In this document: positions 23,328 through 34,502 of the stretch, in pieces
Layout: each line of letters opens with the position of its first letter
Position numbering within the stretch: the stretch's first letter is position 1
Translations under genes and position numbers: made by a program
Source: Eurosta solidaginis
Lineage: Eukaryota > Arthropoda > Insecta > Diptera > Tephritidae
Length of the DNA stretch: 64,000 bases
Assembly: GCF_040869045.1 (NCBI RefSeq)
Contig: NC_090320.1
Location: 239,010,978-239,074,977, forward strand
Direction of reading: 5' to 3'
Notes under the pieces: generated by a model
What the model was told of the DNA's origin: nothing
The model's database searches: none
The model's input: only the letters and a program-made list of their open reading frames with translations

Positions 23328-26306
23328 TTACTTAATTGGCGCTTGACCGTCTAAACGGTTATGGCCGTCCAACAAGGCGCGCCAGTCGCTCCTTCGCTCC
23401 GCCAACCGGCGCCAATTGGTCACACCAAGGGAGTGTAAATCGTTTTCCACCTGGTCCTTCCAACGGAGTGGGGGCCGCCCTCTACCTCTGCGGGTTCCGA
23501 TAGAGACACTTTCTTGGCCGGAGCATCACCTTTCATTCGCATAACATGGCCTAGCCAGCGCAGCCGCTGCGTTTTAGTTCGCTGGACTATGTTGATGTCT
23601 GCGTATAGCTCGTACAGCTCATCATTAAATCTTTTTCGGTACTCGCCATCGCCAATGCTTAGAGGTCCATAAATCTTTCGAAGAACGTTTCTCTCGAACC
23701 CTCCCAAAGCCGCTTCATCTGCTGTTTTCATGGTCCATGCTTCTGCCCCATATAGCAGGACGGGTACGATAAGTGACTTGTAGAGTATGATTTTCATTCG
23801 CCGAGAGAGGACTTTACTTTTCACTACCTAGTCAAAAGTAGCATTTATTGGCAAGATTGATTCTTCGCTGGATTTCAGTGCTGATGTTGTTGCTAGTATT
23901 GATGCTGGTTCCCAAATAAACGAAGTCTTTTACTATTTCGAAATTATGGCTGCCAACAGTAGCGTGGTTGCCAAGGCGCATATGCGCTGACTCTTTGCTC
24001 GATGGCAGCAGGTACTTCGTTTTGTCCTCATTCCCCATCAAACCCATCTTTAGCGCTTCTTTTTCCAGTTTTGAGTAAGCAGAGCAAACAGCGCGGGTTT
24101 TTAGGCCGATGATATCAATGCCATCAGCATATGCCAGTAATTGCACGCTTTTATAGTATATTGTTCCAGTGCGGTTAAGTTCTGCAGCTAGTATAATTTT
24201 CTCCAGCATCAAATTAAAGAAATCGCACGATAGGGGGTCACCCTGTCTGAACGACTCGGAGAGGTCCTTCCCAATTCTGACTGAGCTGATGGTGTTGCTC
24301 AACGTCATTTTGCACAGCCGTATAAGTTTTGCGGGGAAACCAAATTCAGACATAGCGGCATATAGGTAGCTCCTTTTCGTGCTGTCGAAGGCGGCTTTAA
24401 AGTCGACGAAGAGGTAATGTGTGTCGATTCTTTTTTCACGGGTTTTTTCCCAGATTTGGCGCATTGTGAAAATCTGGTCGATGGTAGATTTACCAGGTCT
24501 GAAGCCGCACTGATAAGGTCCAGTCAGCCGGTTCACGTTGGGCTTCAATCTTTCGCACAATACACTTGAAAGGACCTAATATGCGATATTGAAAAGGCTG
24601 ATTCCACGATAGTTGGTGCATTTTGCAGTATCCCCCTTCTTGTGGACTGGGCAACGAACACTTAGATTCCAACCGTCGGGCATGCACTCTTCCGGCCATA
24701 TTTTGCTAAGAAGCTGCTGCATGCGCCTTACCAACTCCTCGCCGCCGTACTTGAATAGCTCCGCAGGCAATCCATCAGCGCCCACGGCCTTGTTGTTTTT
24801 CAATCTGGTTATTGCTATTCTAACTTCGTCATAATCGGGCGGGGGGACATATATTCCATCATCATCGATTGCGGGATCGGGTTCTTCATCTCTGCGCGCT
24901 GAATTGCTTCCTCCATTTAGGAGAACAGAGAAGTGTTCCCTCCATAATCTAAGCACTCTCTGGACATCAGTTACGAGGTCGCCGTTTTCGTTCCTACAGG
25001 AGTTTGCCCCGGTCTTAAAACCTTCCGTCTGTCGCCGTATTTTTTGGTAAAATTTTCGGGCGTTATTTCTGGTGGCTAGCAACTCAAGCTCCTCGCACTC
25101 ACGCCTTTCTGCTTCTGCTTTTTTCTTCCTGAAGAGGCGTCTCGCTACCTTTTTCAACTCATGATAGCCTTCACACACTCCTCTTGTCGCGCTCGCTTTT
25201 AACGTAGCCCTGTAGGCAGTGTCTTTTCTTTCAGTTGCATCACGGCATTCTTCATCGTACCAATTGTTTTTTCGTGGCCGCCGGTAACCAATTTTTTCCT
25301 CGGCGGCAGTACGAAGTGCTTTGGAGATATGCTCCCACTGCTCCTGTATTCCTTCAGGATGAGTTGTGCTCTCAGAGAGCAGGTATGAGAGTCGAGTTGC
25401 GAAATCATTGGCAGTCTGTTGTGATTGAAGCTTTTCGACGTCTAGCTTTCCTTGTGTTTTTTGTTCCTTGGTTTTAGCCGCGTTGAAGCGGGTGCGTATT
25501 TTGCCTGCAACGAGGTAATGGTCCGAGTAGATGTTAGGTCCTCGGATCGTGCGCACATCTAAAATACTGGAGGCATGCCGTCCGTCTATCACATCGTGAT
25601 CGATCTGATTGCAAGTATTTCGATCAGGAGACAGCCATGTAGCTTGATGTATCTTTTTATGCATGAACCTCATGCTGGATATGACCATGTTTCGAGCACC
25701 AGCAAAGTCAATCAGCCTCAGTCCGTTAGAAGAAGTTTCATTGTGTAGGCTGAAATTTCCGACTGTAGGGCCAAAAACACCTTCTTTGCCCACCCTGGCG
25801 TTAAAGTCGCCAAGCACGACTTTTATATCATGACGGGGGCAGCGCTCGTATGTGCGTTCTAATTGTTCATAAAAAGTGTCTTTCACCTCATCGTCTTTCT
25901 CCTCTGTCGGCGCATGGGCGCAGATGAATGATATATTAAAAAATGTTGCTTTTATTCGGATAGCGGCGAGACATTCGTCCACAGATGTGAATGCCAGAAT
26001 TTGGCGACAAATTCTCTCTCCCACCACGAATCCGACGCCGAAACTGCGCTTATTCGTATGGCCACTCCAATATATGTCACAATTTTTGATCTTCTTTCTT
26101 CCTTGCTTCGTCCAACGCATTTCTTGGAAGGCGGTGATGTCAGATTTTGCTTTGACGAGGACATCAACCAGCCGGGCATCTGCACACATCCCATTCAGAG
26201 AGCGGACTTTCCAGGTGCATGCCCTCAATGCATTGTTCTTCAAACGTTTGCCATGGTCGTCATCAATAGAGAGTGTATTTATTCGAGGCTTGTTGTTATA
26301 TTTCAA
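23328..26306 (-). pseudogene. RTE-type endonuclease-reverse transcriptase ORF, broken
   Basis: The first open part runs 26306-24576 (576 codons). The endonuclease covers residues ~28-270 with TWKVRSLNG (catalytic Asn of TWNVR replaced by Lys33), AFQEMRW, CAHAPTEE, VVLGDFNARVG and the SDH of IYSDHYLV. A linker leads to the RT start (NNKAVGADGLPAELFKYGGE). A TAG at 24578-24576 interrupts the frame, which resumes in register: QCGFRPGKSTIDQIF, FVDFKAAFDS (motif A), FRQGDPLSC (motif B) and LAYADGIDIIG at about 24115-24140, where the YADD box has Gly for its second Asp. A frameshift near 23830 precedes RRMKIILYKSLIVPVLLYGA and LRWLGHVMRM. A second shift near 23450 leads to the C-terminus ending GQAPIK and a TAA at 23328-23330. 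ATG 26306 is the first available. The true start could lie further upstream. Confidence 0.9.
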
Positions 26307-26333
26307 TGGAGTATGGTTTTACGTGGCCGGTCA

Positions 26334-26840
26334 CAAGCCCAGCGCACAACCCGCTCAGCGGGGCTGAAAATATTACTTGGCACGTTTATATAGCGAGCCG
26401 CATGCTCCCAGACAGACGCCCGCTTGCAGCCGCACCTAGATGTGTACAGACGCTGCCGATGAGATCTCCCCCGGCTAGCCCTTAAACTGATTATGTCAGA
26501 GTGGCCTAGCCAGATTGTCGCCTAAACGGATGTTTAGCGGTGAGCTAATGTGAGAAGGCGACAATCTGGCTAGGCCTTAAACTGATTATGTCAGAGTGGC
26601 CTAGCCAGATTGTCGCCTTCTCACATTAGCTCACCGCTAAACATCCGTTTAGGCGACAATCTGGCTAGGCCACTCTGACATAATCAGTTTAAGGGTTAGC
26701 CGGGGGAGATCTCATCGGCAGCGTCTGTACACATCTAGGTGCGGCTGCGAGCGGGCGTCTGTCTGGGAGCATGCGGCTCGCAATATAAACGTGCCAAGTA
26801 ATATTTTCACCCCCGCTGATCGGGTTGTGCGCTGGGCTTG
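26334..26840. repeat. Near-perfect 507-bp palindrome in the RTE 5' region
   Basis: Arms of about 243 bp (26334-26576 and 26598-26840) are reverse complements with only a few mismatches, around a 21-bp centre (26577-26597). Outer ends are CAAGCCCAGCGCACAACCCG at the left and its complement at 26821-26840. Inner ends are CTGGCTAGGCC and GGCCTAGCCAG. Each arm also holds a smaller inverted repeat built on GGCGACAATCTGGCTAGGCC. Both arms lie inside the insertion defined by the 9-bp duplications. Confidence 0.85.
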
Positions 26841-27008
26841 GGACATCCGTTTAGCGGCTACCCAGAGGATACTTGGCCGCAAGCGACCGGCAGTAGTGAG
26901 CTGCTTGAACCGCATGCAAAAGAATCGCTCTGGCCATTCCCAGGTGAATGGCGGTCAGAAGCTTTCCCCACTTTCGTGGACTTCTACACACGGCCCCACC
27001 CTCCGAAG

Positions 27009-27017
27009 TTTATGTTT
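27009..27017. repeat. Target-site duplication of the RTE insertion, right copy
   Basis: TTTATGTTT, identical to 23309-23317. It sets the 5' boundary of the minus-strand RTE at 27008. Confidence 0.85.
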
Positions 27018-27660
27018 GGTTCGCTTATTTCTAAAGCTGGCGTAGTTAGCCTTACAAATTTATCCCACTTTGTTCTTAGGTTTCTATAGCGCTGAGTCTG
27101 GCCAGATCCAAATCTAATGTCGAAGAAGATCCAGCGGTGGTCCGAGAGAGAGGCTTTGTCTGACACTCTCCAGTTTTCCACTAACGCCGGGTCATAGTCG
27201 GTTGTCAAAGTTAGATCTACGACTTCCTCCCAGCCCTGAAACCTGTCTGAACTAGGGAATATAAAAGTGGGTCTGTTGCCGCTGTTGCAAATACTGAGGT
27301 TGGAATTAAGAATAAAATATAGAAGTGACTCACCCCTCTCGTTGATTAAGGAGCTGCCCCATATCGTGTTTCTTGCATTGGCGTCGCAGCCGATAATTAT
27401 GCTGCACCCGCCGCTATTATTAATGAAGTTTTCCAGCTCTGGAGGTGGAGCCATCCTGTCATTGGCCATGTAGGCCGAGACTACGTAGATGGCCTGGTAG
27501 GACACGCCCTCTAACTTTACCACTGTTAGGTCTGCTGTGCTGTAATTTGAACATAAGAAAGCATTTATATCTTTTTTGATTAAATTCCTGCTCTTGGCTT
27601 ATCTGCATCCGTTTTGTAGAACAGATTGTGTGTGCTGATGTTTAGCATAGTGATATGGTC
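27018..27660 (-). pseudogene. Endonuclease domain of lineage A non-LTR element
   Basis: Apurinic-type endonuclease (EEP fold) that nicks target DNA for target-primed reverse transcription. The longest frame starts at 27523 (MVKLEGVSYQAIYVVSAYMA). Coding sequence can be followed upstream to about 27645 (KTDADKPRAGI) through a frame change. Motifs seen are IIIGCDANARNTIWGSSLIN (the D-N pair, with NERGE after it), TFIFPSSDRF, then VVDLTLTTDY and SLSDHRW (catalytic SDH). The N-terminal N and E motifs lie beyond the preserved part. The frame runs to the duplication at 27009-27017 and continues in the RT part at 23308. Within the RTE, the frame carries on for a few residues as an artefact. Confidence 0.85.
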
Positions 27661-28662
27661 ATATGTTAACCCCACAACAAGTATTCAATCTTCTTAGCTT
27701 ATTTATCACACCCTCTGTACTGAAAAGTCAAAAGCAACAATTAGCGAGAATTACTTTTGTTGCTTTTGTTGCCATTTAGCTTTGAAACAAATCCACCGAA
27801 ACAATTTATGCAACCCAACAACAATGAGTCACATCACTTGCATAACTGTTTACATGTCTCTCTATCCTTTCATATGAAAGTGCAATGTATCGATGGCGCT
27901 GGTAATTAGTCGTGACATGAGCATCGATTGTACTCTCGGCCACCGGAACGCCTGTTAAAGTCAGCCAAATGGAAATGTCACAATTATCCAGTACAAATTT
28001 TGTAAAAGGGCAAATAGGAATGACGATTGACTTCAAACATTAATGGCGGTTGAAAATGTGAGGGGTTGCAAAAATATATGAAAGTGTGGCTAGGGCAAGT
28101 GAAATAACCCCACTGTACCAGTATGTAGAGTTGCAACAAGCAAAGAAGTTGTTCCCTGCCTACTTTAAAACTAGTTGAAAGCCTCTTATATTACGCAAGA
28201 ATCAAGGGGAATTATAAGGGGAAGCACTTTCTAAATTTAGGCAAACCCATTGTTTGGCAGGACAACATCTACCGAGTGCGCCAGTTATCGCCACTTTTTG
28301 AGAGTTGAAATGCAATAGGATCTAATTTTAGTCTAAGAACCGTGCATCTGGCGTAGGGACTTTTTAATTTCAACAGATTTTTTTCAACTGAAGGAATGGG
28401 CTCTTTTTAAGAGCATGGAAGCCAATCTATGCTCCCAGCTTTTGTCTAGATCAGACAAGTTGTTGATTATAAGTTTCAGAGTATTCCTATATTGTAGCAC
28501 TTGTTATATTCGTACGCCTAACTTCCCTTCTTCTAAGTTCATGGTACTGAGTATCGAAATTTCTTTATCTGATGGTCTTTTTGCTTTTCTAATACCTTGA
28601 GGATGAAATATATTATATTACTTGCTCTTTAGTAGTCTGACGAGTTGTGTTATCAATGTTAA
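27661..28662. other. Unique sequence, no gene seen
   Basis: ORFs of 60-76 residues only (27806-28036, 28415-28600), without recognisable motifs. Confidence 0.4.
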
Positions 28663-28735
28663 TGGTCCTTTGCCGGATGCAGATCCGGTACGTACCGGTA
28701 AAAAGCGCCATTAAAGGAACACACTATTTCAAGTA
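28663..28735 (-). mobile_element. CAA-tailed SINE-like element, fragment
   Basis: GGTCCTTTGCCGGATGCAG followed by ATCCGGTACGTACCGG and GCGCCATTAAAGG is the reverse complement of the 3' third of the family seen whole at 44126-44536. Confidence 0.65.
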
Positions 28736-28789
28736 GCAGCAGCTATTTTCTGGGTGCAGAGGTAACAATGGAGCATCTATCGCACTATT

Positions 28790-29548
28790 ACGCGCCACAC
28801 TGCAATTAAGGCAATAATCTTGCATAGCACAGCATCTAAATGCGTGTTAGAGTGTAAGCAGTCCCTGGAGAGAATCGAGACAGGGAGAAGCGTACATCTA
28901 TATTGAGTCCCAGGGCATATGGGAATAGATGAGAATGAAAAAGCGGACGAACTATCTAAAAAGGGCGCATGCCTTGAAGCTTGCTCCGTAGACGTCCCAA
29001 TTAGACTGGGCGAGATTAAGCGAAGGCGAGAGGTGCACATGATCGACCAAGCGTAAAAGGCGTGGGTTCAAGCGCGGGGCTGTAAAGTGTCGAAGATTAT
29101 GTGCAGGTCTTATAAGCTTAGACTAACACAGTTGCTTATATCATTAAAAAGAGAGGACTGTAGACTCATGACGGGTATTCTGACTGGACACTGCCTTCTG
29201 GCGTCACATGCCTTTAAATTACGCTTGGTCAGTGATACCAGATGTAGGAAGTGCGGGATGGAGAAGGAAACGATCGAGCACGTTTTGTTCTCGTGCCCTG
29301 CGCTTTCCAGGCTAAGACTCCAGCTATTAGGAGTGATACAGCTGTCAGATCTAGATGCAGCAAGTGGCTTAAATCCTAGGAAGCTTCTAGTATTTGCCAA
29401 GAGGGCGGAGTTATTTTATAACATAGGTCATGGTTTTTGATAGAGTTTTTCAGTTTGGTCGTTAAAACAAACTTCTGGTAACACTACGGACTTATGCAGT
29501 ATATGTGAGGTCCTCATGGACCGGCCAGTTCAACCTAACCTAACCTAT
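28790..29548 (+). pseudogene. Non-LTR retrotransposon RNase H and C-terminal region, lineage B, copy 2
   Basis: The frame begins inside RNase H (TAIKAIILHSTASKCVLECK). The signature VPGHMGIDENEKADELSKKG is preceded by TGA at 28904-28906, where Trp is expected. TAA at 29054-29056 is a second stop. The open part 29087-29440 holds LMTGILTGHCLLASHAFKLR, then CRKCGMEKETIEHVLFSCPA, a clear C-C-H-C zinc-like cluster, then LLVFAKRAELFYN. The 3' UTR ends GGCCAGTTCAACCTAACCTA. It shares this end with the fragment at 20546-20967 but keeps the zinc cluster intact. It is 5'-truncated. Confidence 0.85.
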
Positions 29549-31687
29549 GGCCTGCTGAGCTGCTTTTGGCCATACTCACGGCAGTTTTCAGATAAAAATA
29601 CTTCTCATCTCCGCGTTTTCCATTTTAATGCCATGCATCTTGCCCCGGGCGCTACTCACAGGGGCGCGCCAAATGGTCCGCAAAGCAAAACTTCCTGGAT
29701 ATATTGTATTTCTATTATAACTGATTTCTGGAAAAAATTTTCTATACTAAAATATGCATGCATATATCCGGAACACTTGCGACAGTTTGTGGAATAATTA
29801 GAACCAGATACATTTTTTTCTCACGTTGAACGTTACGATGGGAATTACTAAAAACTGATTTAACAAAACCTGTCAAACGTGAGTCTGAAACACGCTGCAG
29901 CGCCAGAATACAAGCGGTTAGCGTTATCTTTGATGGGCAAGAGAATGTAGTAGAACACTTAGAACAATTAGCAGAGGACACTAACAGTGACACCAGAAGC
30001 GAAGCAACAATTGCAAAATATGCCAAATTTTAGTTTCACAACATTAGTTCGTTTCTGGTATGAAATCTTAAGGAGGATTGATCGTGTATAGCTCATATTG
30101 CAAGATCCTGGGATGAATTATAGGGAAGCGCATCGTGATCTTAAATCATTAGCCACTATCCGAAATTAGAGACACTTTCTGCGAAGATGCAAGAGAAAAA
30201 GAGAAGTCTCTTTGTGAAAAATTGGATATTGATATAGTAAAACATATAAGATAATGATTGAAATCGGTCAAACCGTTTTTGTGTATTAGCTATAACATTG
30301 TTCAACCTAGGTTTTTTAAACAAAATTTGTTTCCGTAAATGATACCTGAGCCATATTCTTATTTGTTATTGTTTGCCTTAGTCCCAGGAACACGTACGTT
30401 AAAACCGTACACGCTTTTGGTTCACCTTGTATATTGCAACTGATAAATGTTCTGCTGGGATGAACTTTTACACATTTCCAATATAAGCGTTTAAGTTATA
30501 TATGTACATCATGTACAAACACCCACATACGCACTTTCATATAATTTTTCATTTTTCTTTGGCTTTGAATTAGTCGAAATTTTCACATATTTGACATACA
30601 ATTTTGAAAAACCAACAAATGCACAGAATGATTAAAACGAACTTCAAAAATGATACCCAACATAATTTCGCACTTTCAAATCCGCTAATTGGTGTTTGTG
30701 TGTGTGTGTGAAACCTAACCGTTATTTGATGTTGGTTATTTGTGTTGAAATTTTTCAACCGCAAAACTCATAATCAACACTGTTGAAATGTTAGCAACAA
30801 ATTTTTGGTTGTTGTTCTTGTTATTCTAACTAGTTTTATACATAACAACAACAATAACTTTAGTGATATTCACATAATAAATGCTGTCATCAATTTGACC
30901 ACATGCACAAATATTAACACACACAAAAACTAGATACAGTTCATTTTCATATTTACCCTCCCCCACTTGCCCGGAATTTGAAATTTCCTTTGGAGTTGTT
31001 AGTTATGCTCTAAATCCGGTTTACTTTTGTATGAAAGCAATTGCTGTTGTTGTTAGTATTATATTAACTTTTTGTTGTTATGACGTTTGAGTTGTATATG
31101 AAACCAATGGTAATCGTGTTGTGGTCAACATTTTGTCATTCATGCATTTATTCACATACATACACACCAACATACATTCATACTTGACCATATGCATTTA
31201 AATTTACATACACATATGAATGTTTATGCCAACAAACATATGCATTCACTTACAATATATAACTTCATACATATTAACCATTTTACATTCCTACTGTTTC
31301 TCATATCCCCTCGGCACAAATGCATTGACCACACCCTTTTTTGTTGTCCTATCAACTTACTTACGTTGACTGTCCTTTCGCATTATTGTTGCAATTTATA
31401 AAATATGCAGTCATGCAAAATATCAACATATTTTCATATTTATTTATTTTTGTTTGATGTGTCAGATTACTCGTGGTGTCGGGTGTAGGAAATGGGGGAG
31501 TGCGCGTGGCCGCGCATATTATATTCAATTTCCATGCAAATATGTGACATTCAAATTTACTTTTGAGGTGAATCTTATGCATTCGGTCACTGATCACTTG
31601 GATACGATATTTGTAATGCAGTAATGTTTATGTTTGTAAAAATTTAGAAATGTTATAGAAATCTTTATTAAATTCCACCTATCATAC
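29549..31687. other. 2.1 kb of unique sequence, no gene seen
   Basis: Short ORFs only. A small (GT)n lies at 30695-30710. AT-rich sequence with many CATACA-type words runs across 31140-31290. Nothing supports a gene. Confidence 0.4.
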
Positions 31688-32290
31688 TGTAACGAATTTT
31701 GGAATTCTGCTTATTTTGCACATTCTACTAGCATTCGAATCGCTGAACTGTCGAATAAATAACTCAAATATTCAGTATAGCCAAATGTGCTTCATTTACA
31801 CTAATTTGGGAATAGTACTTCACAAAATAATTACTCGCGTGTTTCACTAACAGCGTTTAAAAACCAAACTGATCCATTATTCCTCAGCTTTTGCTGTTTT
31901 TATACTCTCTGTTGCCTCGTTCGCATACTTCTCGTAAGATCTAGACTTTTCACGAACATGCCTTCTGGAACAGTTGTATCTGATACTTCGTTATTTAGCT
32001 ATATGCGTGTGCATGTGTGAGTAACAACTTCTGCTCTTAGCCGTAGATAGCGTGATGTGTGATTGTTTCTCTTTCTACCTCACTCTTATCTGTTGACTAC
32101 TTATGTGTATGTGAAATAATCTATCTGATTCAAGCTGCTGATTATATATATGTGTGGCTGCTTGCTTTTAGTTCTTCATGTACAAAAGTGTGGCTGCTTG
32201 CTTTAATGTGCACATCTACATAAGTGTGGCTGCTTGAAATATTGCTGTTCATTCACTTAGTAGCAGCATAGTGATGTATATACATGCTAA
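31688..32290 (-). mobile_element. LTR-like repeat related to the solo LTR at 11931
   Basis: It starts TGTAACGAATTTTGGAATTC, the complement of the terminal ...AAATTCGTTACA of the other LTR. It shares AGATCTAGACTTTTC, GTGAGTAACAACT, TATGCGTGTG and GTGGCTGCTT blocks in the complementary order. The distal TGTGGCG end is not recognisable, so the right border is approximate and it may be truncated or a diverged subfamily. It contains three GTGTGGCTGCTTG units at 36-bp spacing (32152, 32188, 32224), where the other LTR has one. Confidence 0.6.
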
Positions 32291-32600
32291 TAGAAGGTAG
32301 TGGTGAAGCTTGATTTGTAAAAAGCATATTCAAAATCTCCTTCAACATATCAAACTAGCGCGGAGCCATCGGCTTAACAGACGGTATTAGTTCTAATCCT
32401 TTCCCCCGCAGCTTTCAATTGACACTTTCATCCTTGTGATGTCTTGCGAGAAGACTAGCATATCAGTATTCATCAATATTTTTTTGATACAAACAATTTC
32501 ATTCCGGCCATCGTTGTTCTGTCTTATATTTGAAAGATGGAGCCTGTTCCCTCTATCACTATTCACATTTCTACTCCCTCTCACACGCTCATTCTCTCTT
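32291..32600. other. Short unrecognised stretch
   Basis: A 63-codon minus ORF (32393-32584) ends TRMKVSIESCGGKD. I do not recognise it and see no supporting context. Confidence 0.3.
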
Positions 32601-33200
32601 CCACTCTCTCTACCTTTCCTACCTAAATTACCTCATATATGGAACCAATATACCAAATATTGGGTAACGCTTCAAAAAATTACGAAGACATTACGAATTA
32701 AGTTTTTGTTTCATTCACACTCGCACTCCTGTCTCCCGTTCAATACCCTCTGGCTTTTCACCTAAATTACCTCATATATAAGATTTATATATAATTGTAT
32801 ATCTTTTACATTTTCCTAATAATTACCTAGATATAGCGAATACAAATTTTGGTTTCACTCCGACTTTTATTCCCACTTCCACTTCACATCTCTCACTACC
32901 AATTCTCTCACCTCTCCCAACCAAATGACCTCATATATGGAATCCATATACTAAATATTGGTTACTCCTTCAAATAATTACCCAGATGTGGCGAATTAAA
33001 ATTTTTGTTGCACTCCCACTCATTGGCCCCTTCAGTTCCACTCCTATTCCTACTTCCATTTTCTTTCATTTACTTTCACTTGCAATCCTTACACCTCTAT
33101 CACGTAACTTTTTTGATATTTGGAATCTGCATACCAAATATTGGATACCTGATTCAAAGAATACAGAGATATGGCGCGCTTAAATATTTCCTAGTAAGCC
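32601..33200 (+). repeat. Degenerate tandem repeat, about 150-bp period, four units
   Basis: Four diverged units each contain (C)TCATATATGGAA or similar, ATACCAAATATTGG, a TTCAAA..ATTAC block, GCGAATTAA and then TTTTTGTTTCACTC and pyrimidine-rich sequence. Starts are near 32625, 32768, 32928 and 33115. ORFs 32436-32765 and 33005-33376 run through it and are not genes. Confidence 0.65.
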
Positions 33201-33216
33201 AGAATAATAATTTAAA

Positions 33217-33568
33217 AAATGTAAGGCGCTATAGCCACCGAAGATACTTTAGGCCGAGCTTCTCTTCCAATTTTCGTCGTGCTCCTTTTAATTTCTCGTA
33301 CAAATTGGCGGGACAGGACCTACTTGTTTTATACCGGCCCCGAACGACATCTGCAAGGCAGATGAGTTTTCACTGAGAGCTTTTCATGGCAGAGATACAC
33401 TCGGAGTTCTTGACAAACTTTGCCTAGGGGCGACCCCACTTAGAAAAATTTTCTTCTTATTGAAAGAACCTGTTTCTAAATTTTGATGTTGCTTTTACCG
33501 GGGCGTGAACCCAGGATCTTCGGTATGGATGGCGGAGCATGCTACAATCACAGCTCGGCGGCCGCCAT
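33217..33568 (-). mobile_element. tRNA-derived SINE, full length
   Basis: Minus-strand reading: the head near 33500-33568, the GGGGTCGCCCC block, the body with GCAGATG, then CTTCGGTGGCTATAGCGCC and ACATTTT at 33217. It carries more substitutions than the copies at 8708 or 60713, so it is probably an older insertion. It overlaps the edge of the tandem repeat to its left. Confidence 0.8.
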
Positions 33569-33715
33569 ATGACACACACACAAACACATTGATTTTTATT
33601 TATAAGATAAATTTTCCAATGTCAATTTCGATTGTGTTCACTTATGTGCAAGGCCTCATACCTAACAAAGATCAGATTGGAGATATTGCTAAATTAACTA
33701 TAGACACTTCCGAAA

Positions 33716-34160
33716 GTTTTTGGGGAGTTTTATCGATTAAGGTACTAGTCCGACGATGTTTCCGAAATGACCCTGAAATAATCACAAACTAATCTCAAAA
33801 AAACTTTGAAATAAACTTGAAAGAAATTCCTAATGATCCCACAATCTTCCAACACGTTTATTTGAACAATCACGCAATGGTACTTAAATTATACTTATAC
33901 TATCGCGAATTTATTCTGAAATTATTCCGAAATGAATCTTAAAATAACGAAAAATGGTCTGCAATTGTAAATGGTACTTAAAACACATCTGAAGTTATCC
34001 GAAATAGTCCATAATCATCCGAAAGTGTGTTCAAAAATGTTCCAAAATCATCTTAAAATCAATCCGGAAATAGTTCCTCAATAGAACTTACAACAGTTCG
34101 GAAATGGTTCCAAAGTTATCGGAGACTAGTCCCAAAATAATCTGTAAAACGTAGGCAGGA
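33716..34160 (+). repeat. Degenerate CCGAAAT array (copy 1) with SINE-like scrap
   Basis: 33716-33775 resembles the inverted CAA-tailed SINE-like family (TTGGGGAGTTTTATCGAT, GGTACTAGTCCGACGA). From 33776 to about 34160 the sequence is made of variants of CCGAAATGATTC/CAAAAT. The same style of array is much longer at 52230-53540. Confidence 0.5.
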
Positions 34161-34502
34161 GACGTACATGGGGGCAGACAAATAAAATTATATGGAATGA
34201 GTCTGTCTTCAAAAAATTTCTCAGAAAGTACACGGCAAAAATTTTTCACAGGGTCAAGTTAAACTCGGGCCCAACACTCGGTTTCAATGATTGGTATCAT
34301 GACAAGAGAAAAGAAGAGAAAGGCAAAGTTTTGAAAATCCGAACGCGAAGCCTTAATTGCAGGAGATAGATACATTGGCTGACAGATTTATAGGCGGGAA
34401 ATTCTACTAGATGGCGGAGAGGTTATAAAGACGTGTATCTATAACGAAACAGTAGTCGGCTTTTAGGCTATATCTAATTTTTGACGCCAACACTTTTTTT
34501 GA

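Larger units (their letters stand above)
23318..27008 (-). mobile_element. RTE-type non-LTR retrotransposon, nested insertion
   Basis: A 3.69-kb element lies between 9-bp duplications. Its minus-strand order is a 5' region with a large palindrome (26334-26840), endonuclease, RT, a C-terminal region, and a short tail of AAGTAAGTAGGTAAATAA type at 23318-23333. It has no RNase H and only one large ORF, which fits the RTE clade. Proteins of this type are often labelled craniofacial development protein 2-like in automatic annotation. Its insertion splits the older lineage A element, so it is younger. It is itself dead (nonsense codon, frameshifts, catalytic changes). Confidence 0.85.
20968..27660 (-). 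mobile_element. RNase H-bearing non-LTR retrotransposon (lineage A), split by an RTE insertion
   Basis: The minus-strand element has its endonuclease at 27018-27660, its RT and RNase H at 20990-23308, and a 3691-bp foreign insertion (23318-27008) between them. TTTATGTTT flanks the insertion on both sides (23309-23317 and 27009-27017). Reading across one copy of the duplication keeps the frame, ending ...EPNIN and resuming CPQKLDELVGKVELA. The ORF1/gag-like part was not found upstream of 27660, so this copy is 5'-truncated. The class is I/LOA-like by domain order (EN-RT-RNase H). I do not assign a named family. Confidence 0.85.

Noticed and set aside
26712..26915. 67-residue minus frame and its near-identical plus-strand counterpart at 26273-26485
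   Set aside because: They are translations of the two palindrome arms inside the RTE 5' region. No sign of an independent protein.
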